The notes under the pieces are model-generated. The model saw only the letters and a program-made list of their open reading frames with translations. It ran no database searches and was not told the DNA's origin. Positions 1 through 6,174 of a stretch of 10,096 bases of DNA are shown here, piece after piece (position 1 is the stretch's first letter; every line of letters begins with the position of its first letter). The DNA is from JBBAEA01 sp041656175. Lineage in GTDB: Bacteria > Myxococcota_A > Bradymonadia > UBA4248. Both the position numbers and the translations under genes were made by a program. Where the stretch lies: contig JBBAEA010000123.1 in the NCBI GenBank assembly GCA_041656175.1, positions 1 to 10,096 of the forward strand, in the 5' to 3' direction.

Positions 1-944
1 TGCTCCTGCAAAATAGACACGATCAACTCAAACACATCCGTCTGCTCTGGATTGATATCCAAAACCTCGTTAAAGAGCTGCACCGCGCGACGCGTGTCGT
101 TGAGTTTATCCTTATATATAGACGCCGATTTGATTAAATACTTGCTCTTTTCCTCGGCATCCTGCGCGTACAAAGTCAGCGAATGCAACGAGTTTAGCGC
201 GCGTTCCCAGTCTTCATTCTTTTCGGCCAAAATCAATATACGCCCATGCGCGGCCACCGACTCCATGCACTCCAACAGCGCCTGCTCATAAGCCGATAAC
301 GCACGAGCCTCATCGTCGTTTTGCAGATGGTCATCACCAATGCTCACCAAAACCGCCGCACGACTCTCTGGGATGCTAAGCGTGGTCAACAACTTCTCAC
401 GCGCTTGCGTGATGGCTTCTGCGTTGCCCGAAGCCTCCGAAACGCTCAGCAAAGCGTTGATCAATTCCGTGTCCGAAGGTCGCACCTCAAAAGCCTTCTC
501 ATAGGCCAAGCGCGCGTCCTCCATGTTCCCATTCGCCTGGTGATGGTCGCCAATAACCTTGTAGAGCTGCGCGACAGTCTGCGTTTTCAAGCGGTAGCGG
601 TGAAAAACCAAGAGCTCCAACAAAATATGCAGCTCCAAATCCTCGACTGGCTTCTTAAACTCGACGTCCGCCAGTATCTCCAAAACATCCTTGTCGCGCA
701 AATCGTAGCCGTAAGCCTGCTCATAGGCCATCAACGACTCCTGCGCCTTGCCCAACTCCGCGTACATCGCCCCTAGCGTCCGGTACACAAACAAATTCTC
801 CCCGGCGCCACGCGTCCGGTCGTCCTCGCGCAAAAAGGGCAAGAGCATGTTTTGCAGACGCACCATATCGCCCGCCTCCAACGCCACACGCGCCTGACGC
901 TGCACCTCGGAAAAATCGACCTGTTCAAAAGACCGGCTCTGCAT
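1..944 (-). CDS. TPR-repeat protein, N-terminal part (runs off left edge)
   Basis: The minus-strand frame stays open from an ATG at 944 to the left edge, giving 314 residues with no stop, so the C-terminal part is missing. The start is well supported by AAGGAG (951-956) 6 nt upstream. There is no signal peptide, so a cytoplasmic location is likely. At least four or five tetratricopeptide-like helical hairpins are visible, around residues 52-85, 125-158, 197-230, 231-262 and 267-300, with typical cores such as LGAMYAELGKAQESLMAYEQ and LAYEKAFEVRPSD. TPRs are protein-protein interaction scaffolds. No catalytic domain is visible in this part, so the function is unknown. Long TPR proteins of this style are common in Myxococcota and relatives. 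It lies downstream of rsmA on the same strand, but a 359-nt gap with a repeat element and its own candidate promoter suggests separate transcription. Confidence 0.88.
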   Translation of the reverse strand, partial: MQSRSFEQVDFSEVQRQARVALEAGDMVRLQNMLLPFLREDDRTRGAGENLFVYRTLGAMYAELGKAQESLMAYEQAYGYDLRDKDVLEILADVEFKKPVEDLELHILLELLVFHRYRLKTQTVAQLYKVIGDHHQANGNMEDARLAYEKAFEVRPSDTELINALLSVSEASGNAEAITQAREKLLTTLSIPESRAAVLVSIGDDHLQNDDEARALSAYEQALLECMESVAAHGRILILAEKNEDWERALNSLHSLTLYAQDAEEKSKYLIKSASIYKDKLNDTRRAVQLFNEVLDINPEQTDVFELIVSILQE

Positions 945-1025
945 CGCACACTCCTTGCTTTTCGTTCATCATCACTGCGCCAAATCCCAAGCGACAATCG
1001 CCTGTATTCACGCCACAGTCACAAC

Positions 1026-1054
1026 ATTCTACCCCATTATCCAACTTGCGTCTA
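1026..1054 (-). promoter_or_regulatory. Candidate sigma70-type promoter for the TPR gene
   Basis: On the minus strand TAGACG (1054-1049) and TAGAAT (1031-1026) are separated by 17 nt, four of six and five of six matches to TTGACA/TATAAT. This would give a leader of roughly 75 nt before the ATG at 944. It is pattern matching only, and sigma-factor preference in this organism is unknown. Confidence 0.3.
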
Positions 1055-1098
1055 GCTCTGCTCAGTGAAATATTTCCTAAATCGTTTGACGAAATACC

Positions 1099-1259
1099 GC
1101 TCTTTTTTTTGGCTGGAGGGCTCCGCCCCCCTACGCGCAAGCTTCCCTCAAAATACCATAAAAGCCGCAATACGCAGTGCAAAGTTTCGCCTAATCGTCG
1201 AACCTTCGCACTGCGTGCGGCTTTAATGGTATTTATCGGGTGATCTTGCGCTACCCCCC
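1099..1259 (+). repeat. Conserved-end, variable-stem hairpin element, copy 1
   Basis: This is a structured repeat of about 161 bp filling most of the gap between rsmA and the TPR gene. In order it has GCTC plus eight T, GGCTGG with a short GC-rich hairpin, the left box CCCCCCTACGCGCAAGCTT (1126-1144), a left stem arm (about 1151-1189), an apical loop containing CCTAATCGTCG, a right stem arm (about 1199-1235), and the right box GTGATCTTGCGCTACCCCCC (1240-1259). The arms pair over about 37 nt with few mismatches: AATACCAT, AAAGCCGC and CGCAGTGC on the left have matching complements on the right. The boxes also hold a short inverted core, GCGCAAG/CTTGCGC. Two more copies occur at 2294-2458 and 6175-6330. 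It lies antisense to both neighbouring genes. No convincing coding sequence lies inside; short open frames across it are by-products. Confidence 0.85.
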
Positions 1260-1303
1260 GAAAAACAAGATGATGCGCCCTTTTCAGCGAATGAATGCTT
1301 CTC

Positions 1304-2149
1304 TCAATGACTAGCGCGAAAAAGCTCTAAAAATTGCTCTAAACTCAGGTTCTCGGCGCGGATATGGGGATCAAAGCCTAGGGTTTCAAAGCGCTTTTGC
1401 CATTGCGCTTTGTTAACGCCTTTAAAACCGTTAAGCGAATTGGCCAGCGTTTTTCGACGTTGACCAAAGGCTGCGTGGACAAGCGAGCGAAAAGACGCTT
1501 CAAGTGCAGGCTCGAGTAAGCGCACTCTGGGCGTAAATCGGAGTACTAAACTGTGTACCTTGGGGGCAGGCTTAAAGGCGCTGGGCTCGACCTCGATGAC
1601 GCTCTCAATATCGTGGTAGTATTGCCCCAAAACAGACAGAATGCCGTAGGCTTTAGTGGAAGGTTTTGCCATAAAACGCTGACCCACTTCGCGCTGAAAC
1701 ATAAGAACCATGCCTAAAAATGGCAGTTCTTCGTCGATCATACGAAAATATATCTGCGTCGAAACGTTATAGGGTAGGTTAGAGACGAGTACTACGCGCT
1801 GGTCGGCACTGAAATGGAGTGCCGCTATTTCGTCGTGTAAGGCATCGGCATGCGTAAGACTAAACTGAGGCGTTTGCGCGAAAACTCGCCGCAAATAAGT
1901 GCTGCAATGATCATCCTTCTCTATGCAATGACAAGGGAGACCCGTTTTGAGAAGCGCCAAAGTCAATGCCCCCGCCCCTGGACCAATTTCGATAAAGCGC
2001 AAAGGCTCAAAATCCTTGGCCGCATCACATATCTTCTCGCAAATAGAGTCGTCGAGTAGAAAGTTTTGGCCAAGACTGCGTTTATGAACTCGTCGAAAAC
2101 CCTCCACTAGGGAGCGCGATGTCATGATGTCAAGTGCGGTTATGGACAT
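1304..2149 (-). CDS. rsmA: 16S rRNA (adenine1518-N6/adenine1519-N6) dimethyltransferase RsmA (KsgA)
   Basis: KsgA/RsmA uses S-adenosylmethionine to dimethylate two adjacent adenines in the 3'-terminal helix of 16S rRNA, a late step in 30S subunit assembly in the cytoplasm. The 281-residue frame shows the family signatures in order: KRSLGQNFLLD (residues 23-33), the SAM-binding loop EIGPGAGALT (54-63), the acidic residue of the next strand in CIEKDD (75-80), the catalytic motif NLPYNVST (124-131), and LMFQREVGQRF (149-159). The C-terminal helical domain follows with AFGQRRKTLANSL. Length is normal. The start is uncertain: neither ATG 2149 nor ATG 2125 (residue 9) has a clear ribosome binding site, and the usual family N-terminus slightly favours 2125. 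It is flanked by inverted copies of the hairpin element and appears to be transcribed alone. Confidence 0.96.
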   Translation of the reverse strand: MSITALDIMTSRSLVEGFRRVHKRSLGQNFLLDDSICEKICDAAKDFEPLRFIEIGPGAGALTLALLKTGLPCHCIEKDDHCSTYLRRVFAQTPQFSLTHADALHDEIAALHFSADQRVVLVSNLPYNVSTQIYFRMIDEELPFLGMVLMFQREVGQRFMAKPSTKAYGILSVLGQYYHDIESVIEVEPSAFKPAPKVHSLVLRFTPRVRLLEPALEASFRSLVHAAFGQRRKTLANSLNGFKGVNKAQWQKRFETLGFDPHIRAENLSLEQFLELFRASH

Positions 2150-2244
2150 AATGCGGCTTTGTTGCGATAGGGGCAGAATCTAGACTTGACCCAATTTACA
2201 CGACCTAACAGTGAGAATATGGAAGAGGGCATGGCACTTAGCTC

Positions 2245-2289
2245 AAAAAAACACCTTGCGTTTGCTGCTATAACCTGTGTGACGCAAGG
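2245..2289 (-). terminator. Probable rho-independent terminator after the TPR/PEGA-like gene
   Basis: Reading the minus strand, CCTTGCGT (2289-2282) pairs perfectly with ACGCAAGG (2261-2254) across a 20-nt loop, followed after TG by seven T (2251-2245). It would stop transcripts from the gene ending at 2482 after they pass through hairpin-element copy 2, and before rsmA begins at 2149. The loop is longer than typical, which lowers confidence. Confidence 0.55.
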
Positions 2290-2293
2290 CGTT

Positions 2294-2458
2294 GGGGGGT
2301 AGCGCAAGATCACCGCGCAAAAGACGCAATGAACGCATTTTGTGCGATGGTTCGACGATTAGTCGAAACATCGCACAAAATAAAGCGGTCATTAGCGGAT
2401 TTTGCAAGGAAGCTTGCGCGTAGGGGGGCTTATGAGCCCCCCCAGCCAAAAAATGAGC
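2294..2458 (-). repeat. Conserved-end, variable-stem hairpin element, copy 2
   Basis: Minus-strand copy of the 1099-1259 element, about 165 bp. Read on the minus strand it has GCTCA plus six T, GGCTGG, a perfect 8-bp GC hairpin (GGGGGGCT-CATA-AGCCCCCC), the left box CCCCCCTACGCGCAAGCTT, a long variable stem, an apical loop with GACTAATCGTC, and the right box GGTGATCTTGCGCTACCCCC. The inner stem TTTTGTGCGATG pairs perfectly with CATCGCACAAAA; the outer stem is imperfect (CGCTAATGACCGC against a complement reading CGCAATGAACGC). The stem sequence is largely unrelated to copy 1, while the boxes are almost identical. It starts 24 nt after the stop of the gene ending at 2482, in the same orientation as that gene, and sits ahead of the terminator at 2245-2289, so it is probably transcribed in the 3' untranslated region. 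Confidence 0.85.
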
Positions 2459-2481
2459 AAACTTAGGCGAAATCGCTCTGT

Positions 2482-3426
2482 TTAAGCGTTGCGTCGTCGA
2501 CGTAAAAGGGTGAGAGCGAGTAGGGCGCCGGCGAGTAGAAGTAGGGCGTTAGTGCTGCTGCTGTGGTTTAGGGCGCTCATGGAGCAGCTGCTGGTGACTT
2601 TGCTGGGGATGCGGTGCTGGGTGAGGTCTTGGGAGGCGACTTGGACTTCGACGGCGTCTTCGGCTTTTTGACCCAAAAGGTTGATGCTATAAACGCCTGA
2701 TTCGACTTCGCCTTCCCAGGGGCAGACGTACTCGTTGCTGATGCCATCTTGAGTGGTCAAGACGAATTTGCTTGCGCCTTTGGGGCAGAGAACGCGCAAG
2801 GTGCCGACGTTTTTCTGGGATTTGAGTTCAGGGATGTTCAAGATGGCTTCGCCGCTTCCTGGGGTGACGTTGAGTGAGCCTTTATAATCGAAATAGCCTT
2901 CTTTTTTGGCCAAAACTGCGTAGCTACCGGGCATGATTTTGCTGTAAACGGGGCAGTCTAGCTCTGCGTTTGCATAGCCTGTGATGCTAAGTTTTGTACC
3001 CGCACTACGACACTCAACCGTAAGATCTACGGCGTCGGGGCAAGTTTCTTGCACAGTTTTAAAATGTCTTTTGAGTTGTTTTTTTATTTCTCTATCGTCG
3101 ATGGTACTTTCGCGTTCACTGAGACGTTCGAAATGCAGATAGGCCAAGTGGCACGCCCCAGCGTTTTGGTAGACACGCGCGAGGCTATACTCTGTGTAGT
3201 AGTCGTCGTTGCAGATCTCCATAGCCTTGCTAAGAATCGCGATGGCGGAGTCGGGGTCGCTTTGGGCGGCTTCGACGCCCTTACCCGTCATTTCGTAAAA
3301 GCGCATCTGCTCATCCTCTGACAAAGACGCGCATGGCTTGTCTGGCACCCTCGCCGAGATGTTCGTGTAAGCTAATAGTGTTATGCAGACGATTAATAGC
3401 GTTGAAATGACGTGTCGTTTATTCAT
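2482..3426 (-). CDS. Exported TPR-like/PEGA-like protein with MYXO-CTERM-like C-terminal anchor
   Basis: This 314-residue protein begins with a signal peptide (residues 1 to about 25: KRH then a hydrophobic core, cleavage near ISA-RV). Residues about 45-125 are helical and TPR-like (SLARVYQNAGACHLAYLHFE). Two related beta-rich modules follow, about 134-199 and 208-273. Each has L-x-V-x-C, then a CP pair about 20 residues later, then GsY and a closing V-rich strand; they resemble PEGA domains, which are cell-surface beta modules. The C-terminus has a Cys (281), a hydrophobic segment (about 293-308) and RRRR near the end, as in MYXO-CTERM sorting tails, suggesting processing and surface anchoring. 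The start is supported by GGAGAGGA just upstream of ATG 3426. Substrate and partner are unknown. It is divergent from the lipoprotein gene at 4013 and has its own good promoter candidate. Confidence 0.85.
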   Translation of the reverse strand: MNKRHVISTLLIVCITLLAYTNISARVPDKPCASLSEDEQMRFYEMTGKGVEAAQSDPDSAIAILSKAMEICNDDYYTEYSLARVYQNAGACHLAYLHFERLSERESTIDDREIKKQLKRHFKTVQETCPDAVDLTVECRSAGTKLSITGYANAELDCPVYSKIMPGSYAVLAKKEGYFDYKGSLNVTPGSGEAILNIPELKSQKNVGTLRVLCPKGASKFVLTTQDGISNEYVCPWEGEVESGVYSINLLGQKAEDAVEVQVASQDLTQHRIPSKVTSSCSMSALNHSSSTNALLLLAGALLALTLLRRRRNA

Positions 3427-3502
3427 ATCCTCTCCGGTATGCGATTTTACTCAAGCCCCCATAAGCCCTACACCAATTCTATCCCCCAAAAAACCCAAAC
3501 AT

Positions 3503-3532
3503 TATGTACAACATTTTGTTATCAATTGTCAA
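3503..3532 (-). promoter_or_regulatory. Candidate promoter for the TPR/PEGA-like gene
   Basis: On the minus strand a perfect -35 TTGACA (3532-3527) is followed after 18 nt by TACATA (3508-3503), giving a leader of about 70 nt before the ATG at 3426. The spacer contains AACA-AAA-TGTT, a small dyad that could bind a regulator. The -10 match is only moderate. Confidence 0.5.
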
Positions 3533-3542
3533 GAGCTGGACA

Positions 3543-3770
3543 GTAGGGGCAGGTTTCAAACCTGTCCTCGGTTTATGCTGTAGGGGTAGGTTTAAAATGT
3601 AGGGGCAGGTTTAAAATGTAGGGGCAGGTTTCAAATGTAGGGGCAGGTTTCAAATATAGGGGCATGTTTCAAATGTAGGGGCAGGTTTCAAATGTAGGGG
3701 CAGGTTTCAAACCTGCCCTTGGTTTTTTGCTGTAGGGGTAGCTTTCAAATGTAGGGGCAGGTTTTCAAAA
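3543..3770. repeat. Tandem 19-bp half-palindrome array
   Basis: Contiguous units of GTAGGGGCAGGTTTCAAAT start at 3580, 3599, 3618, 3637, 3656, 3675, 3694, 3732 and 3751, with a first unit at 3543. Most are exactly 19 bp with 0-2 differences. The units at 3543 and 3694 are longer (37 and 38 bp) because they continue into the complementary half (AAACCTG then TCC or CCC) and a tail CGGTTTATGCT or TGGTTTTTTGCT. Those two form hairpins; in the second GGGCAGGTTT pairs with AAACCTGCCC around one C. There are no unique spacers, so it is not CRISPR. The array occupies the gap between two divergent surface-protein genes and probably changes length by slippage. The rest of the gap (3771-3886) shows nothing recognisable. 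Confidence 0.9.
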
Positions 3771-3886
3771 TAAGGTCAATAAAATCAATGCTCTACACAC
3801 AAAAAGAGCTTATAAGGGCGGTAGCCCCAATTAATCAGAGCATCCTTAAGATAAGCGTATACATAGCAGCGCTGCTTGCCGCTCGC

Positions 3887-3915
3887 TTGATGAGTTGGCG
3901 TGGTAGTGCTAAATT
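3887..3915 (+). promoter_or_regulatory. Candidate promoter for the L-domain lipoprotein gene
   Basis: TTGATG (3887-3892) and TAAATT (3910-3915) are separated by 17 nt, each matching four of six consensus bases. Transcription would begin near 3922, leaving a leader of about 90 nt that contains the tandem 18-bp repeat at 3935-3970. This is a weak pattern match, strengthened slightly by position. Confidence 0.35.
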
Positions 3916-3934
3916 TGCGTTTATTCTGGAACGC

Positions 3935-3970
3935 GTTACGTGAATCCATGCGGTTACGTGAATCAATGCG
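3935..3970 (+). repeat. Tandem 18-bp direct repeat, possible operator
   Basis: GTTACGTGAATCCATGCG (3935-3952) is followed immediately by GTTACGTGAATCAATGCG (3953-3970), one mismatch in 18. It lies 42 nt upstream of the ATG at 4013, just downstream of the candidate promoter at 3887-3915. Adjacent direct repeats in this position suit a repressor or activator binding in tandem. No regulator gene is in the window. Confidence 0.6.
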
Positions 3971-4000
3971 CTAAAGATCTAAGTCGTAGACACGAGTTGT

Positions 4001-4006
4001 GAGGAG
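4001..4006 (+). promoter_or_regulatory. Ribosome binding site fixing the start at 4013
   Basis: GAGGAG lies exactly 6 nt before ATG 4013. An in-frame TTG at 4007 directly abuts this site and so could not be used efficiently, which decides for the ATG. Confidence 0.75.
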
Positions 4007-4012
4007 TTGAAG

Positions 4013-6085
4013 ATGTTTAAAAAAAGCGCGCTTGTCGCATTAGTGTTCTTTACCTTGCTTATGAGTGCCTGTAAAAAAGACGCCGACAAGGCGAGCGAAG
4101 AGTCAAAGGCTGCTATTGAGCAAAATGCCAAAGATACTGGAGAAGCAGCAGCAGCTGCGGAGCAAGAGAGCGCACTCGCCTTGCCCGAAGAGAAGAAAAA
4201 AGCTGAAGTTGCCGACGCTATCGACGATAGCAAGGACGCGCCTGCAAAACTTGGCGATGCCGATAACAGCGATGTTGATGACAGCGATGATGCCGATGTT
4301 GATGACAGCGACGATGCCGATGCCGATGACGATGAAGCGCTCCATGCTCCAGCCGTTCATGAGGGCATTAAGATTACGCCAGATATCGGTAGTTTGATGC
4401 TGTATTACCCCTCGCTGGAAGAATACCAAGTTAACAGCGCCGAGGCGCTTGCTGCTTTACCCATCGATGCTGATGGCGTCATGCGAGGAAGTATTGTCAT
4501 TCGCAATACCCAAGTGGTCGACGACGATTTGGCGGCTTTATTCACTAAGCTTAAAATCATTCGCGGGAACTTAGAAATTGTCAATAACAGCAATCTCACC
4601 GATCTCAAAGCCTTTGATAGGGTAGAAGCCATCGAAGGCTCACTCACCATTAAGGATAACAAAAAACTCGAAAAAATATGGTTCCACTCGCTGAGGCGCG
4701 TTGGCAGATGGATGCGCTCCGAAAGCCAGATCGAAATCGCCAATAATCCCGCCCTAACGACGGGTGGCATGTTTCTTTCGCTTGTTCGCGCCAACAGAGT
4801 GGTGTGGCGTCAAAAAGTGCCGCGCTTCTCAAAACCGCTCAACATTACAGGCGGCGTATCGCTACTTAACGCAGTCAGCGAAACTGAGCAATCCGCAAGT
4901 TGTAAAGTAGATGAGGACATGCTGGGGGGCAAGTGCGTAAAATGTTACGTGGGCGATATTACGCTCAAAAATGCAGAGGATACGCCTGATTTGGGCAATG
5001 CCAAGTGCATTGCAGGCAATGTCAGCATCAAGCGCAACGCTGAGCTCTCGGGCTTTGAGCAGATTGAAAGGATCTACGGAAAGCTTGAAATTGAGGCAGT
5101 ATCTAGTCTCACAGATTTGCAAGGACTAGCAAAGCTACACTCCGTCGTTGGCGACGTCGAAATCAGACGAAACCCCGAACTTAGCTCGCTCTCTGGCCTC
5201 AATGAGCTCAGCATGATCGATGGCAGCCTTAGCATTGCCGAAAACCCAAAACTCGAATCTTTGGCAGGGCTTGAGGAGCTCTTCTTGGTTGGCTATGATT
5301 TACTTATCAGCAGAAACGCCAAACTCGCCAATCTCGACGGCTTGACTAGCTTGTCAGAGGTGGGGCATGACTTCAAAATCATTCGCAATATTGCCCTTAA
5401 AAACAGCGACGCACTCGCCGAACTCACCACCGTTGGCAATGCCTTTATGCTCAACATGAACGGCCAACTTCCCGCCCTCAATACGCCAAAGCTCAAGTCT
5501 GTTGGACACCTTGCTATCTTTGACAATAAGAGCCTCAAAAGCATTGCAACACTCAAAAACGTTACCATGACGGGCCATCTGCTCATCGCCTGGAATCGCT
5601 CGCTCGCTACGCTGGAGGGCTTGGATAATTTAGAGCACGTCGTAGGCAGGGTCATTATCTATAACAACGACGCATTGCGACATCTTAAGGCGCTCAATTC
5701 CATGGTGCGTCTCTTTGATATCGTAGAAGATTACCCCGAATCATTTAAGGAACTCTGCACTTTCGATAAATTTAGCCACAAAAATGGCTGCGAAGAACCC
5801 TTGCTCAAAGAAGCCACTGAAGGGGAAAATAACGAAGAGCTAGGACGCCTTGCAATGCAAATGCCATCCAGAGTGCTCATCATCATGAATCACCCCAATT
5901 TAAAAACGCTCAAAGGCTTTAACCCCAAACTTTATGTGGATAACCACTCGTTTACCCACATATTCGGCAACTCCCTCGCCGCCTGCGAGCTTTGTGCCGT
6001 CAAGCAATTTAGGGTCTTTGCCGGCTCACTGATCGAAGATGCCTGCTTTGTCGACGGCGAGTTTGATGAAAGCACCTGTAAATAA
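4013..6085 (+). CDS. Lipoprotein with acidic linker and receptor-L-domain-like repeats
   Basis: This 690-residue protein starts MFKKSALVALVFF and has a lipoprotein signal peptide ending LMSA with Cys20 as the likely lipidated residue, so it is membrane-tethered. Residues about 25-110 are a low-complexity Lys/Glu/Ala then Asp-rich linker containing DVDDSDDA twice. The rest has repeats of about 23-24 residues with the pattern G-x-L-x-I-x-x-N-x-x-L-x-x-L-x-x-L (for example GSLSIAENPKLESLAGLEEL, near 404-423), characteristic of receptor L-domain or beta-solenoid folds. There are two or three units at about 139-255, then about ten at about 313-565. A Cys-containing insert (297-332) separates the two blocks, and a Cys-rich tail (about 581-689) closes the protein. 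Such folds usually bind ligands or other surfaces; the ligand is unknown. It is monocistronic and divergent from the gene at 3426, with hairpin-element copy 3 downstream. Confidence 0.88.
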   Translation: MFKKSALVALVFFTLLMSACKKDADKASEESKAAIEQNAKDTGEAAAAAEQESALALPEEKKKAEVADAIDDSKDAPAKLGDADNSDVDDSDDADVDDSDDADADDDEALHAPAVHEGIKITPDIGSLMLYYPSLEEYQVNSAEALAALPIDADGVMRGSIVIRNTQVVDDDLAALFTKLKIIRGNLEIVNNSNLTDLKAFDRVEAIEGSLTIKDNKKLEKIWFHSLRRVGRWMRSESQIEIANNPALTTGGMFLSLVRANRVVWRQKVPRFSKPLNITGGVSLLNAVSETEQSASCKVDEDMLGGKCVKCYVGDITLKNAEDTPDLGNAKCIAGNVSIKRNAELSGFEQIERIYGKLEIEAVSSLTDLQGLAKLHSVVGDVEIRRNPELSSLSGLNELSMIDGSLSIAENPKLESLAGLEELFLVGYDLLISRNAKLANLDGLTSLSEVGHDFKIIRNIALKNSDALAELTTVGNAFMLNMNGQLPALNTPKLKSVGHLAIFDNKSLKSIATLKNVTMTGHLLIAWNRSLATLEGLDNLEHVVGRVIIYNNDALRHLKALNSMVRLFDIVEDYPESFKELCTFDKFSHKNGCEEPLLKEATEGENNEELGRLAMQMPSRVLIIMNHPNLKTLKGFNPKLYVDNHSFTHIFGNSLAACELCAVKQFRVFAGSLIEDACFVDGEFDESTCK
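4271..4318 (+). repeat. 24-bp tandem duplication in the coding sequence of the acidic linker
   Basis: GATGTTGATGACAGCGATGA plus TGCC (4271-4294) is repeated at 4295-4318 with one silent change (GAT to GAC) and followed by a partial third copy. Each unit encodes DVDDSDDA. The unit is a multiple of three, so copy-number change would alter linker length without a frameshift. Confidence 0.8.
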
Positions 6086-6174
6086 GGAGTCCTTTCGCAA
6101 AAAGCGTGATTCGTTTACAAATAATAGCCCCCGCACAGCGAATGCGCAATGTCGTCCATTCGACGTTCTTCAAC

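Noticed and set aside
321..776. Plus-strand open frame of 151 codons
   Set aside because: It is the shadow of the minus-strand TPR gene, whose frame gives clear TPR motifs and a good ribosome binding site.
1046..1243. Short open frame across element copy 1, with similar ones across copies 2 (2243-2449) and 3 (6149-6484)
   Set aside because: They recur only because the repeat recurs, with peptides like GGLRPPTRKL read from the left box. They lack ribosome binding sites and differ in frame context between copies.
1099..1259. Integron attC-like site (conserved ends, variable palindromic interior)
   Set aside because: The ends lack the GTTRRRY/RYYYAAC core sites, there is no integrase and no cassette-like gene series; the resemblance is only in architecture.
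3543..3770. CRISPR-like array
   Set aside because: Units are contiguous 19-mers with no unique spacers, and no cas genes are present.
4007..4012. TTG start for the L-domain lipoprotein
   Set aside because: TTG directly abuts GAGGAG at 4001-4006; ATG 4013 has the correct 6-nt spacing.
6084..6107. Small palindromes after the lipoprotein stop (AAGGA-g-TCCTT and CGC-aaaaa-GCG) as a terminator
   Set aside because: Stems are only 3-5 bp and no T-run follows.
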